DNA of 64,000 bases, from assembly GCA_030704615.1 (NCBI GenBank), contig CM060732.1, positions 23,188,001 to 23,252,000 of the forward strand, written 5' to 3'. The notes under the pieces were generated by a model. It searched no databases. It worked only from the letters and a program-made list of their open reading frames with translations, and was not told where the DNA came from. This DNA is from Takakia lepidozioides (Eukaryota > Streptophyta > Takakiopsida > Takakiales > Takakiaceae). Position 1 is the stretch's first letter; each line of letters begins with the position of its first letter. The position numbers and the translations under genes are program-made. Below, in pieces: positions 23,201-34,552 of this stretch.

Positions 23201-25003
23201 ACCATGCATTCACTTCCTCTTCCTTCCTGTTACAGAAGCAATCGTCAATTTAGAACCCAGTAAATCTGCCCCACTGGATTCTAAATTACAACCACAAGAG
23301 ACCACAAAACTACGAAACCTTTTCTGGCAGGCAGATATACATTCAAGTGTAGCAGTTTCCCCTAATTAACATGGAGCCCAAATCACACATACCATTGCAG
23401 AATGGAAGTTGGGGTCCGAGGCAAGGTGGCTATGTAGGCAAACCAGCGTGATGACCTCCCTAAACTGGCTTCACTGATAAGATACACAGCTAGTCTTGGC
23501 CATTCTGGCAAACCTGCCTGCTTCATCACCTCGCCTGCCTCGGCACATCCCCATTCCTACGCCCACACACAACACTTAGTCATGTCCTTGCTCTGGGGGC
23601 TCCCCTTCCATATGGCATCAAAGTGAATTTTCTATTTGTAGTGAAAAAGAACTGAAGGGTTGTTCTTCCTTATAACAAGGCTACAGGGTTCCTGATAGTT
23701 GAACAATGCCTGAAGTTTGTGTAATTGTAGCCAGGACTATATGAGGTTGTGAAGCGACTGCTCAGCTGATGGTTTCAAAGACCCTCATACATTGCTAGTG
23801 TTGCAATAATAAAATTCTTCCCCCTTTTTCTATCAAATCCAGTCTAGGTTTTCGTGCCTCTCTAATAGAGCACTTTTATTACTGGCTTTTCAGGAAAAAC
23901 CCCTCCTCAGGGGAGAAATTGCTGCACTTAAACCCTAAGCCCTAAAGTGTCAGCTGCGTAAGAGCCTGGGTTAAAGCCTGGTTTGCCTCAAAGCAATGTA
24001 AGATAGCATTGAGGAGGCTTATAGACAGGCAGAACGTGTTGTGTGCGTCATTAAGGTCTTTTCTTCTACACTTCCAGACAAAGCACCCATAAAAATACAC
24101 AGGGAGAATTGTGGGTCATGCCTCGGATCTAAAGGGGGTCAACACAAACGGGTGCTGCTTCAAAGGCAAGAGGAACGAATTTACAGACTAAAAGATCACC
24201 AGCACCAAATGCAGTATGCAAATTGAAAAGTAATGAGGCGTAGCATCACATACTGATTCAGGGGTGATGATTAGGGTATCAGGAATGAACAACACTCGCT
24301 CGCCCCGACGAAGTTTCTGTGACGCCACCAGGCCTCTTCCGCCAGAATCAACTCTTTCCAAGACCAGCTTCTGCAGGGAGACACCTTCCTTTGACAACCA
24401 CTCTTGTAACAGAGGCCCATTCTCCAAGGTCTCAGGATTACAACCCCAGTTCACTGCTGTCCTTTTCCTGTCAACACCTCAACAATTCATTTGAGTCAGC
24501 CTCGAGTTAGCCATACAGGAGCTAACTGAAGACCACTTATCACAGTTTAGCATTCAGCGATCGATTGGAGAATCACAGAATTCCTTGTGCAAGACTTTGT
24601 CTGAGAAAAATGCGAATTGACCAAATCATTCACCCGTACTCAGAATGTATGTAGCTCATTGGATATAGTTTCAACATTGAAAACCCACAGGCAATTGATG
24701 CCATCGCTACCAGGAAAATTGGTTTACAAAAACAGGATCGACGACAGTGGATTTCAGCTCCCACTGGTGGATGAGTTCCATGTCGCCTTAAATCCAGCTC
24801 AAATCAACAATCCATCAACCATATTGATCGGGCAGGAACCCTGTGGCATACTACCTGTCTTGGTCCTTCCTCTGTTGCTGTAGAAATACAATGGGGGGCG
24901 AGGTGGCTAATCTTGCGCGCACATGACAGGCCTGCACTGCACACAAGTATGGCGCACGAACGCGCAGGCACCAGGGCACAACATTGTGAGAGAGGGCGGC
25001 CAT
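20277..25003 (-). CDS. Plastid SET-domain lysine methyltransferase, Rubisco LSMT family
   Basis: Twelve exons on the minus strand: 25003-24855, 24467-24254, 23556-23393, 23226-23143, 22990-22933, 22779-22726, 22266-22198, 21944-21864, 21589-21420, 21149-21047, 20772-20632, 20396-20277. All phases agree, giving 468 residues. The family methylates lysines of plastid proteins (Rubisco large subunit, aldolase). Exon 1 is a transit-peptide-like leader (MAALSHNVVPWCLRVRAPYL). The SET region follows: LERVDSGGRGLVASQ, VPWADMLNHSPQ, GEQVFLSYGNRSNSELLLAYGF. A C-terminal helical substrate-binding domain contains FPVRRDGMPAQLLAYARLAVSP and ETSIANYTRFLE. The order and sequence follow the Arabidopsis At3g07670 type rather than LSMT-L itself. 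The last exon reads LAVALCESECRILYRLQH and then a short unrelated tail. A donor at 20327 could instead lead to a missing final exon (the ILRRRLRDIRSGEL region of relatives). Confidence 0.88.
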
Positions 25004-25011
25004 CGCTGCTG

Positions 25012-25032
25012 CACCTCTCTCTCTCTCTCTCG
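25012..25032 (-). repeat. (GA)n run upstream of the SET-gene start
   Basis: A CTCTCT run on the plus strand, so GAGAGA on the coding strand, lies about 10 bases before the ATG at 25003. This resembles the leader of the SecE gene. Confidence 0.5.
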
Positions 25033-26104
25033 CAGGCTGCCTTGAAAAGTATATATCCCATAATGTTTGCACATATTTTTCATTTTTTCATATATTTAGA
25101 TTTTAAGATAATCATCTAATAAAGTTTACACAGGGCTTAGTCCCCTGTTCAATCAAATAAATAAATGGAATATCCGGGAAGAATCCTCAGTAACGAACTT
25201 CAGTTATCTTGCATGGCTCTCATGCGATATGCCTTATGGCAGCCTCGAGGGTTTTAATTTTTTTCCCTCCAATAATTCAGCAATAAAGTTACCAACCAGG
25301 GCCAAGTCCCCTGTTGCTTTTTTTTTTTTTTTTTAAATAAATAAATAAATAAGATTTGTTTTTACTTTTTAAGCACGATAAAAAAATTGGTTCTTTAAAA
25401 AGAAAAGAAAAGAAAATTAAGAGAAAAAAAATACTCCACACTTTGCAAATGGAACAAGCCTAAAACCATGGTGGATTCTCTTGCTTTGGCAAAACCTAAG
25501 AGGAGGTGAGAGTAAGGGGCATGACTCAGCACAACACACCAATCGGTGCTTGACATGGTGTAAGGTCCTTTTCCGTTGACTTGAACATGTTGCAAAGTCT
25601 CTCTCTACATGAGAGCCAACAAGGCGTGAGATACACATAGGCCTTGCCATTGTTTTATTGATATGAAGTGTAACATGTGCCCAACTGGAAACTAAGAACT
25701 TTCATGTTCCCATTAAGTCTCATTGGAACAACTCATGATATAAGGTTAAGGTCACTTTGGCCAATTTGATGCGTAGTCCTTGCCCTGTCGGGCAGGGCCA
25801 ACGAATGCATGTAATCCATGCAAGCCCGGTCATACAAGTTGTGGCTTATCACGGAAGTCCTATGGTTAAGTTGAAGTTATGGAGCCTCCTTGTTCTTTCC
25901 AATCCTTAGAGCATCCCCACCCTACATTGAACCGAGCACGCCAACAGAACTTTTAGGGTATGTGGGCGGGAAAATGTCCACACCCTTGCACTGAACCCTA
26001 TATCCCACAAAAATCGGGCACTGAATATCGCTCCGTGCCCCCAACCCGAGCGCCGTATTCAGTTCCCCGAATACGCCCCTCAATCCAAGTCAGCGTGACC
26101 GTGG
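25033..26104. other. Intergenic, A/T-rich stretches
   Basis: Contains a poly-T/(TAAA) tract around 25317-25352 and the presumed promoter of the SET gene. No coding region is recognised. A poly-A/T tract of this kind can mark an old retroposon end, but nothing else supports that. Confidence 0.4.
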
Positions 26105-27488
26105 CCATGGCAGAGCACGCGTCGATGCTTCCCGCCAGTAGCTTGGCGACGACCTCGCCCCCTCCTACCAAGCCTCGAAAGGGAGAAATTTTACTCATGA
26201 GGAGGACCGTCAGCTCTGCACCTCGTTTCTTGCTATGTCACAAGATCCTTGTGTAGGAAACGATCAAAAATCCGAGGCATTCTGGAAAAGGGTGGTTGTT
26301 CATTTCAATCAGAAACGGGCTCATGGGTTGTCGGAGAGACCATGTAGGAGCTTGGAGAGCAAGTGATCTACAATTAGACATGACGTTTCGAAGTGGATTG
26401 GTGTGTACGGGGCAGTCGGGGCAGTCATTTCCCTCAAAGAGAGTGGTTGCAGCGAGGATTAAGACAACATTGCGAAGGTCGCCCAGCTCTACCAGGACAA
26501 GCATCCGAAGAAACAACCATTCATTTTCAAGCATTGTTGGCATATTTTGAAAAACGTGCCGAGGTGCGCTGCATTGAGGAGTGACGGCGTGAGAAAACCA
26601 GCCTCGATGAAGTGCAAGTATGATGTAGGTGGTGGGGAAATGATTGAGGAACCTGATGTGCAAGTGTTGGACGAAGACTCCAAGCTTGAAATGGTCCAAA
26701 CATAGAACGCTTTTGGAGCGTCAAAGTTTGTGAAGCGTCCGCAAGGATGCCGCTCAGCAAAAGAAGATCACAAAGACACAAAAATGAAGGACCTCGCCAT
26801 CCGGGCATAGGCTACCGCCACTGCCGAGATGGCAGCAACATCCCCGCGGAAAGCTGAGGTCCTAATGATGCTAGTGCACTCTCACTGTTCATGATGTCGG
26901 TGTGTGGCTGCTACAGAAGAGGCATTAGAATCTTTGAGGCTTCATCGTGCGGAGGAATTGGGCAAGCTCAAGCTGCGACTTGCGACCCAGCAGACAACAC
27001 CTTCAGTTGTTTCAGGTGGTGTGCTCGCAATACCTTTTGTCCCTGAAGCGCTTGCTCAAAATGTGCCAGTCCAGGTGCCACCTCCACCTCATCAACCTTT
27101 GCCTCCAATTGCCCCTACATTTTCCCAACGGCCTGCAATCAATCACACGCAGGCAAGTCAGTGTGATGAGGCCATAGGTTCCCAGCACAACCCAAACTCT
27201 GTGGATGATAGCGAAGATGATCAGGAAGTGGATTACCATGCGCCTGAGAACCTGCCTGCACCTTATCGACATTGGCAACAATTTTCAACGCCACGAAGAA
27301 TTCATCCAGGGCTTTACACACCCACTCCTCTCTCTCCATTTGTGTTTAATATGCATAATGTTCCTGCCCAATCTCCCTCGCCTACTATGGATTTAGAAGG
27401 CAATGTGGATCGCACTGTAGATACCGGGAGAGCAGATGAGGAAGGAGGTTGTTTCAATTCAAAGCTCAATGTTGAGAACTATGAATAA
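26105..27488 (+). pseudogene. Decayed PIF/Harbinger-type ORF1 (Myb/trihelix-like DNA-binding protein)
   Basis: The frame from about 26179 reads NFTHEEDRQLCTSFLAMSQDP, then GNDQKSEAFWKRV, SERPCRSLESK, a stop where Trp is expected, STIRHDVSKW, a second stop after GCSED, then KKQPFIFKHCWHIL. Further on KFVKRPQGCRSAKE and a Glu/Leu-rich helix (EEALESLRLHRAEELGKLKLRL) appear. This is the layout of the plant proteins often annotated as NAM-associated or 'GST T3-like', which are ORF1 proteins of PIF/Harbinger transposons. Two in-frame stops (TGA for TGG, and TAA) and later frame changes make it non-functional. The 26904-27488 frame is the least damaged piece. No transposase ORF was identified beside it. 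Confidence 0.7.
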
Positions 27489-30137
27489 GAAAAGTTTGAG
27501 CTAATCATGTGTTTTTTCTATGTTTTTGTGTAATTCAAGTGAATGGCGGCATCGTTGTGTATCTGATGCCTGCTCAAGGGTGAATGGACTGATATGTTAA
27601 GAAGCTCTTGCATTCTGGAATTAGTTCAGCAAATATACTCTCATTTACTCATATATCTCTCTCTCTGTGCCAGGTGCACTATCTGTGGTAGTTTCATTTC
27701 TTTGCATGGATGGAAAGGGTTTTCACAAGGTTTTCACTCTCTCATATAGAGGCGTCGGATATAAATGAAGTGTGGATGCAGAAAATTGAGAATGCCTACT
27801 GGTTTCGAGGAAGGGATGGACGTTTTGCTCATGATTACCTGAGTTTTGATTTTGCTAAAACAGACTTCCTATGAAAATTACTTGGTAATTGTGTGAAAGC
27901 ACTCTCCATCTTCATTGTTATTGAATTCGATAACACAGGGCCCCTGTTAACTGCACGCGTTAACTGCAGAGCTTTTACAAGTTGTCTAATTGGGTACTTT
28001 TATACTTCTGTGTTGTTTACAAGCTGAAGTTGAGCACAATGTGGGATTAGAGGCATTTTCAAGGCTTGCTCCGGCGATCCCTGAGCTTGCAGACCTGGTC
28101 ACGGTGCACTGCCAATATGAAGCTCTCACCAACACCACTAGAGGCAATTTGCATTTCGCTACATAAGATAAATACCTTGGCGAGCTAGACAAATAAGTGT
28201 CATCTCTCTGCACATTCTAGTACTAGACTAGTTAGTAGTGACTGCCATTCTATGCAGCTATAATGAATAGAACCTAGGGCTAATATTGAAGATTAACTTC
28301 CCATTTGAAGTGCCACACTCCTGGTATTCTCTATAGCACGACACAAGGCTTTCAGGTGTCCTTATATAGCGTGCAGAAAACTTGAAATGGAACCACTTAT
28401 GCATTGTCAGGGTGGGCCAGGTCTGTGAAAATCATTAGGGACCTACGTGTACCATCACTTGTTGACGTCCTTCATCTGGAAGAAGACGAAACAGTGATAG
28501 AAGTTGATGAAACAAGATTAGGCCAGCGCGTCCTGCAGCATGTGGGTGTATCCACGTGACCTAAATTGAGGTATGTCTGATAAAATTAGAGCAATTCTAA
28601 GATTGGGTGGATCAAAAGCGGCACATGTTGAGTCCATTGGAGGTCCATGGAAAAAAAAATAAAAAAAATTGAGTCTATTGCTTTCAGTTTATTTTTTAAT
28701 AAAGAGTCCCTCCTCAAATATTGAAAACATTCTTTACTAGATATTTTAATCTTTAATTTGAAAGAACATTTAGATGTCAAAATCTAGAGTTTACAACCAC
28801 TTGTCCATATACCACCTCGCACCTCTAGATTATAGGTTTGTATGCCTTTTTAGTAAAAGACGATACCTCAAAAACCCAAAACATAAGATGCTATGGACTA
28901 GAGCAAATCAACCTGTTTTTAGGTGCAAAATAGTCCATAGCTCTCAATTCACAAGATAACTAGTCCATATAAAAGTGGATTTGGGTTGGATTTAAAAATG
29001 GCACCCCTAGTGTGTTTTCCTTTGTGCCATTGTATGAGTGTACATGATGTTTTATCAGTCCATAAGATTTTATGTGTAACATCTGTACTCTACAGTAATC
29101 AACTTTAAAAGTCCATGGCTCTCTAGTACATGATTGTTTTTGCAATCTAACAATTGGTACACATACTTATTGTAGTTAAAAACCCTACACCATATAAATT
29201 TAGATGAAATATTGAGTTGTTGGACAAATATAGGTAAAACCATGGAGAGAGGTCATTGCAGAAATTGCCATGTTACGCAAAAACTGAGACACCCAATCCT
29301 GCAAATACCCTACATTTAAGAACTCTGGATTTTTCGTATCATGGGAAGCATGGGAACATGATCAGGTAGTTAGGTAAACATTTTGAGTAGATCTGGCAGG
29401 AATGGTACATATCCCAACCATACTTGTGCAACAATAAGCTTTAATGTCGCCAATTTCGGTGCTATAGCATATAGTTGTAGTGTATTTTGTATTCAGTCAT
29501 ACACCAAGAGTTATCCGATTGATGCCATTGATATCTGGAATATTAGAATGTGTCAGTCGAAATGATGAGGATGACTGTTTTCTAGTTCATGTGTACAACT
29601 ACTATTTGATTGAATGCAAAAACAGTTACATGGTTGCATTTCTGATCATGATATATCACAACTTTGCAAGTGGTGAACTGCTTTGGGCTGGGTGTAGGTC
29701 CCCACTCAAGTGAAGTACATATTGTGCCCAGACAATGCTGATGTTTCACCGTGGTGCTGTGAGGATGGACAGGGCGGTTGACATTGCCAGATTATTGACA
29801 TTGACATTGACGTCGGTAGGGTTGACATTGACAAAAGATTATTGATGATCTTCTTGGAGCTTTGATGGAGTTCAAAGTTGTGGATAAGTCATAGTTCACA
29901 CCCCTTCAGATCTGCCTTATCACCATTACCGTGTTCTGTGTTGGGTAATTTGGGACTACTTCCGCATGCACTGATTCCCTAAATTATGAAGTTTTTTTTA
30001 CTGAGAATCTTGTCATATTCGAAGATGTGTAACCACCTGCAATTGTAACCACCTTCTCATTGGGGACATGCTATGCACGAAAATTGAACAGTAATGTATT
30101 ATGGTAAAACCAATATTGTTCTCAGTGCACCCTAAAT
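27489..30137. other. Long non-coding stretch, A/T-rich, no gene recognised
   Basis: Only short frames without domains. The position next to a Harbinger ORF1 relic suggests that some of it is transposon debris. No terminal repeats could be paired. Confidence 0.4.
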
Positions 30138-30798
30138 TATAACCGCCCAGTGCACATGAAATCATGGGGGATGCTAGAGCGTGAGCCTAGCCACGTGAGC
30201 CCAAGAGCCTGTGAGCCCAGGACACGTGGCATGATTTTGGAAAAGATGCGGCGTCTATTTCCGTGGAAGAGAATCCATTACCGCAGAAACACGTCTTCAT
30301 CCATATTAACCCTGCAACCCCAAACAAAACCCCAACCCTTGTCAGCCTTAGGGACCCACCTCAACCCCGACAGTGAACCTCGCCATCCCACCCCTGTGCA
30401 TGATATTGCGCATTGACATCATCCATGAGACCATCCATGCATGCAACATTCATCCACAGTGTACATCCAATCGGGCTTCATCTATCCAAAAACATTCATC
30501 CTCCATCCATCCAACCAAATATTGGTGTGATGGCATATGTCGAATGACTGTCTACTACTGGACTATGCACATATTCATCTCTGTTGAAAAACTTTTGTTG
30601 AATGCACATGGTTGAATTGGAGAGCAATGTTTAGAAAGAAAACACTTTCAAATTCGCAGGACGCAATGGAGAGAATGTTAATTCAGGGATGTGAATTTCA
30701 TTGTAGTCTGTGCTCATTACAACGGATGGTGGAAAGAGAAATGGTGGTGCAACGGAAAACGGAGAGTGTGTCCGCTCATGTTCTATAAATGAATGCCT

Positions 30799-33700
30799 TC
30801 AAGTACATCCATAGGTGGTGTCAACACTGCTACTGCTACCACCTGAATCTGCTAAACTGCTAGAAGTACTGCTACCACCTGAAACTACTGCACTATCATC
30901 TATGAAGACCTTTGCGCGGAGGTGCCTAAGCGTCTTCCTGGAACTCCAACGCAAGGATGGGGGAGAAAACACAGCTGCTTGCACACGAGCAATGCCTTCC
31001 GCGTAGTCGTGAAGGACATAATTAGGAGGTGGGCTCCAACACAAGTCCCTCAAGTATATGGAGGACAGGGGCCACGGAAGTGCATTCACATTCCTGCAAT
31101 CAGAAATGCACCATTTGGGTAACAATCAGACAACAGAAGGGGACGCAATAGAGCATATACACAGGGATCAAATAGACAGAAAATGAACTTACTCACATGA
31201 AAAGTCATTGTCCAGGTCATTGTCGTCTCCGTCGATGATATCAATTTGCGCAGTGACATCCTTCACATTGGAGGTAGACGCGCCCCTTTGCAACTCGGCG
31301 AGGATGCCAGTGAAAATATTTGCATCTCCTTCCATACCAAACAAGTGCCTGCCACCTGCCTTGCAAGCATGGTAAGAAGCGCCTGCAAGAGACAAAATGA
31401 AGGAATTAGAGTTTTAAAATATTGAGTAAAGAAGGTGCAGAAGAAAAGAAATCGATGACAAAGGCAAGAAGAGAAACATGTGCCGAGAGTGAGATCTATG
31501 ATGCGGGCCCCTGGCCGAGAACAACTCTCAATGATCGTTTGGATAAAAGCCGGGCTTTTCTCACGTGCCCCTCTCCAAGGCGTTCCATTTGGCTTTCGCA
31601 AACATACGTTGGAGTCGACATAGTTGTAGTGCATGTCGTCGACGACAGGATCGAACCTCTCGTTTATGAAACATCCTCCCCCATGAAGCTCGAACTCCAC
31701 CACTGTGGTGGGAGTCGACAGTGGATGTACCCTCACGAGACAGACGGCCTCAAATAGACAGGTCTGCGATGAAGATGAGAATAATTAGTGAGGAATGTTT
31801 CATAGCACATCTAGGTGGGAGTGCAGACCCATTCCGGATGGAACGGGTTCAGAGTCATTGCTCATGGACCGCCATAACTGAGTGCGCTGAAGTACTCAAT
31901 TCAGGCAGTGCGAACAGCATGCCTTCATAATAGGGTGTACAGTGGAACTTCAACAGAGAAGGCATAAAAATAAAGTAGTATTTGAAACCTACATTCTGCC
32001 TTGGGCAATCCCCCTTCGTCAGATACAGGCTGTTGACACAGTTCTAGGTCTTGATAATCCGCATCCCCGAGGCTTTCAAGTAGCTTGCTAGCTCCCGGCG
32101 ACATCTCATCGTGACAGATTGTATGATAACAATAACCCCTGCATCGGAAAAGAAAAACTTGCAAAAGGAAAACACCCAACTCCAATACCTCTCGTCAAAT
32201 TTGTTCCAGGTTGGGCAGGTGTCACTGGGCAGAATATCCGGGACTGGATGCCCGTCCGGAATGTCCACAATAACCATCTCCGAAGCAAACGGTTTCTGTG
32301 CACCATTCACCCAAGATTCCTTCCCCCTCCATGCCTGCAAGCAATATAGCGTGTAAGAAGGGGAGGATGTTTTATAAGCGACATGTCTGATCCAAGTAAA
32401 AATAAAACAAAGAAACAAAACTCAAACACATGCATGATAATTGCTTACCGATTGGAAAAAAGCACATAGCTTGTCCCACGTTTTGGAAGGATCACCACTG
32501 TAACTTGACTTCCGTGTCTCCATCATGGCCAGGAACCCGTCGTTTACCAACTCGCACATGCCCGGAAAAACGATTCTGGATGGGTGCTCCATTGCATCTT
32601 AGGGCTCTTTTAGACCCTTCTTCTTTCGGTTAGGCTCTTTGGCTGGGGGTTGCACCACGGACTCCTTCTCATTCTCATTCGGATTGTTTTTCTGCCCCTT
32701 TACCTTCCCTTTTCCCTTGTCCTTTCTAGGCTTCAGTGGCGTATTCTGTGCAAGAGGCTCTTTCTCAGCCAATATCCTCAAGTTTCTCTCGTGAAATTCC
32801 TTCTCCGTCAGAGGGGCCAAGGCCTCTGCATTCTCGTTTTGATTTCGGGTCACAAGCTCAGACCAAGGGCATCCAGAGCGTGGGATATCCATATAGCAGC
32901 AGCAGTCTCGAATATGCGAGGTCCCGTAATCCTTCAAAATCCCTGCAGTGTACATTTGTCTGAGCGTTGGATGGGTCACACCATAGGTCAATAAAGTGCG
33001 GGTGTCGACTCAGGTTCTTGCCTGGAATGAGAACGTTCTTGATGTACCTACACAATCAAAACAGAGGGAATGTTAGTAAGTGGGGAAAGCGTGAGAAAAC
33101 AGTTTAAGGACCCCTTGACTGTGTGCGCCAACGCACTCAATTTTTGGTCTGTCCACCCAGGCCCTACTTAGAAGCCAGGGCAGGTGTGATTCAGTAGAGG
33201 ATCGGATGTTTGTATGTAGAATGAAAGGTTGGGAAACACAGAAGTGCCCACCCCTTTACTGAGTGCATCAGCACACACAGTTTTGGGACTGTTTATTCAA
33301 CAGAGCAGGGTTGTAATGACAGCGAAACTTCGTGAGATAGGAACGAAGGGTGGATAAAGAGTGTCAAGACGAACCTGTATAGAACCCTCTTCATGGCCTG
33401 TTCTGATCCATGCTGCTGCTCGAAGTCGTTAGTGCGCGAGATGCCTCCCTCTTTGGCGAACTCCCTAAAGAAGCAAGTGCCGAAGCAAACAGCTTTCCAC
33501 TGGCGGACATAGTCTTCTAGAGTATCCGTCGGTGGAATCATAGTTATCTTGTAATCCTTCAGCTGCTTCTCCAGCACCAGCTATGCCCGAGCCTCTATCT
33601 GCGCAAGAACAGTTTTACAATTCAAAGAACAGATTTTTAAGAACAGTAAGTGACTTTTCCCGGTGCAATGCAGTTTTGCAGTGGAAATGGAACGGCGAGA

Positions 33701-34130
33701 GGAAAAAACCTATGCCCAGTACGTGGCTTTGTGCAGCCACATATCGAGAACATGGTCACTGAATTGCTTTATGACTCTTGTTTCCTTGTTCTTCTCACTC
33801 TTCGGAAAGCAGTGGTTATCTTTCATTGTCGGGTCGGCGTTCCAAATCTCAAGCCATTTCACTTTCACCTCTGGCTCCACTACGGCAGTGGACATGCGAT
33901 GAAGCTTCTCCTACATCATTTCGGGCTTGGTGTTCACGTTCCAGTGGATCTTGACCTGATTCAAGAACTCTAGGCCAAAAGCAGGGTCGGCTATTCTGAG
34001 TTGTTTTACGAACGCGCTCATGTAGTGCCTCTTCGCCACCTCCATCTCCTTGTTCATAGATTCTTCCACTCATTTTGAGGATCGCTCCCCTGGGTCTTTT
34101 TTGGCATAGTACTCTGTTCGGGATTGCTAA
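30799..34130 (-). pseudogene. Methyltransferase-like gene, copy A (degenerate, multi-exon)
   Basis: Read on the minus strand, successive exon-like blocks are: 34120-33700 (helical N-terminus, FGLEFLNQVKIHWNVNTKPE); 33600-33376 (DTLEDYVRQWKAVCFGTCFF); 33055-32599 (VLIPGKNLSRHPHF, then RNQNENAEALAP); 32580-32450 (FLAMMETRKSS and TWDKLCAFF); 32330-31990 (VNGAQKPFASEMVIVDIPDG, SDAGVIVII); 31760-31510 (GTPWRGAREKSPAFIQTIIE, IIDLTLGT); 31384-31200 (ASYHACKAGGRHLFGMEGD); 31100-30799 (Ser-rich tail with VFIDDSAVV). The order, a D-x-P-like motif IV followed by a Rossmann motif I with E/D after the next strand, is that of beta-class DNA N4/N6 methyltransferases. Motif IV reads DIPD, not DPP(Y/F/W). Stops (TAG) interrupt blocks 2 and 5, and a 1-base shift breaks block 3. 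Confidence 0.55.
33118..33281. repeat. Foldback repeat inside copy A
   Basis: Inverted arms at 33118-33139 (ACTGTGTGCGCCAACGCACT) and 33260-33281 (reverse complement ACTGTGTGTGCTGATGCACT) match at most positions and enclose about 120 bp. This MITE-like or stem-loop unit lies in a presumed intron. A related ACTGAGTGCGCTGAAGTACT word occurs near 31876. Confidence 0.55.
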
Positions 34131-34143
34131 ACCGTGAGCAGAT

Positions 34144-34169
34144 TCCGTGAGCAGAATTCTGCTCACGGA
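34144..34169. repeat. 26-bp perfect palindrome
   Basis: TCCGTGAGCAGAA and its exact reverse complement abut at an EcoRI-like GAATTC centre. The word CCGTGAGCAGA also occurs in direct orientation just upstream (from about 34134). It sits 16 bp inside the proposed right end of the copy A element. Confidence 0.9.
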
Positions 34170-34552
34170 TCTGCATGTGCTCACCTATAACCGCGGACAC
34201 CTATTCGGCCTAGAGGACCTATTATTGCGGGTTGTGTCAAGTATATCATGCATACGTCATTCATCGTTATGGATGAACGATGAATGAACGATGGATGAAT
34301 GGGGGATGAAAGGATGTTCGACGAATGGTACATGGATGAATGTCGTTTGTAGATGAATGCAAAACTAAGATGCATTTTTGAGTAGTGGTTGCTAAATCCC
34401 CCCAGCTCTAGAGTGAACTTCTACCCACTGGTGAGGGTTGTGATTGTCCTTTCACCAGCAATCAGAACTCGACATAGTTGTTGACACACAGTTGCAAAGA
34501 AGGTGGAGAGGCCATTTGGTGCTTCAAACTTAATTTTTTAATAACTGAAGAT

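Larger units (their letters stand above)
30147..34185 (-). mobile_element. Candidate DNA transposon carrying the methyltransferase-like gene (copy A)
   Basis: The same 9-mer, TATAACCGC, flanks the segment at 30138-30146 and 34186-34194 in direct orientation, as a target-site duplication would. The left end begins CCAGTGCACATGAAATC. The right end, read inward, begins GGTGAGCACATGCAGATC, so the tips share GCACATG and ATC in inverted orientation. Just inside each end are multiple GTGAGC words, and the right end has a perfect palindrome (34144-34169). ATTCATCC-type words are enriched inside the left end (30440-30520), and the same word family lies just outside the right end (34240-34350). A 9-bp duplication would fit Mutator-like elements. 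No transposase is visible. CAGTGCAC also occurs at 30123, so the left boundary is not unique. Confidence 0.35.

Noticed and set aside
32599-33055. Programmed frameshift in the methyltransferase-like gene
   Set aside because: Copies A and B shift at different places and also have in-frame stops, so ordinary decay is the simpler reading.
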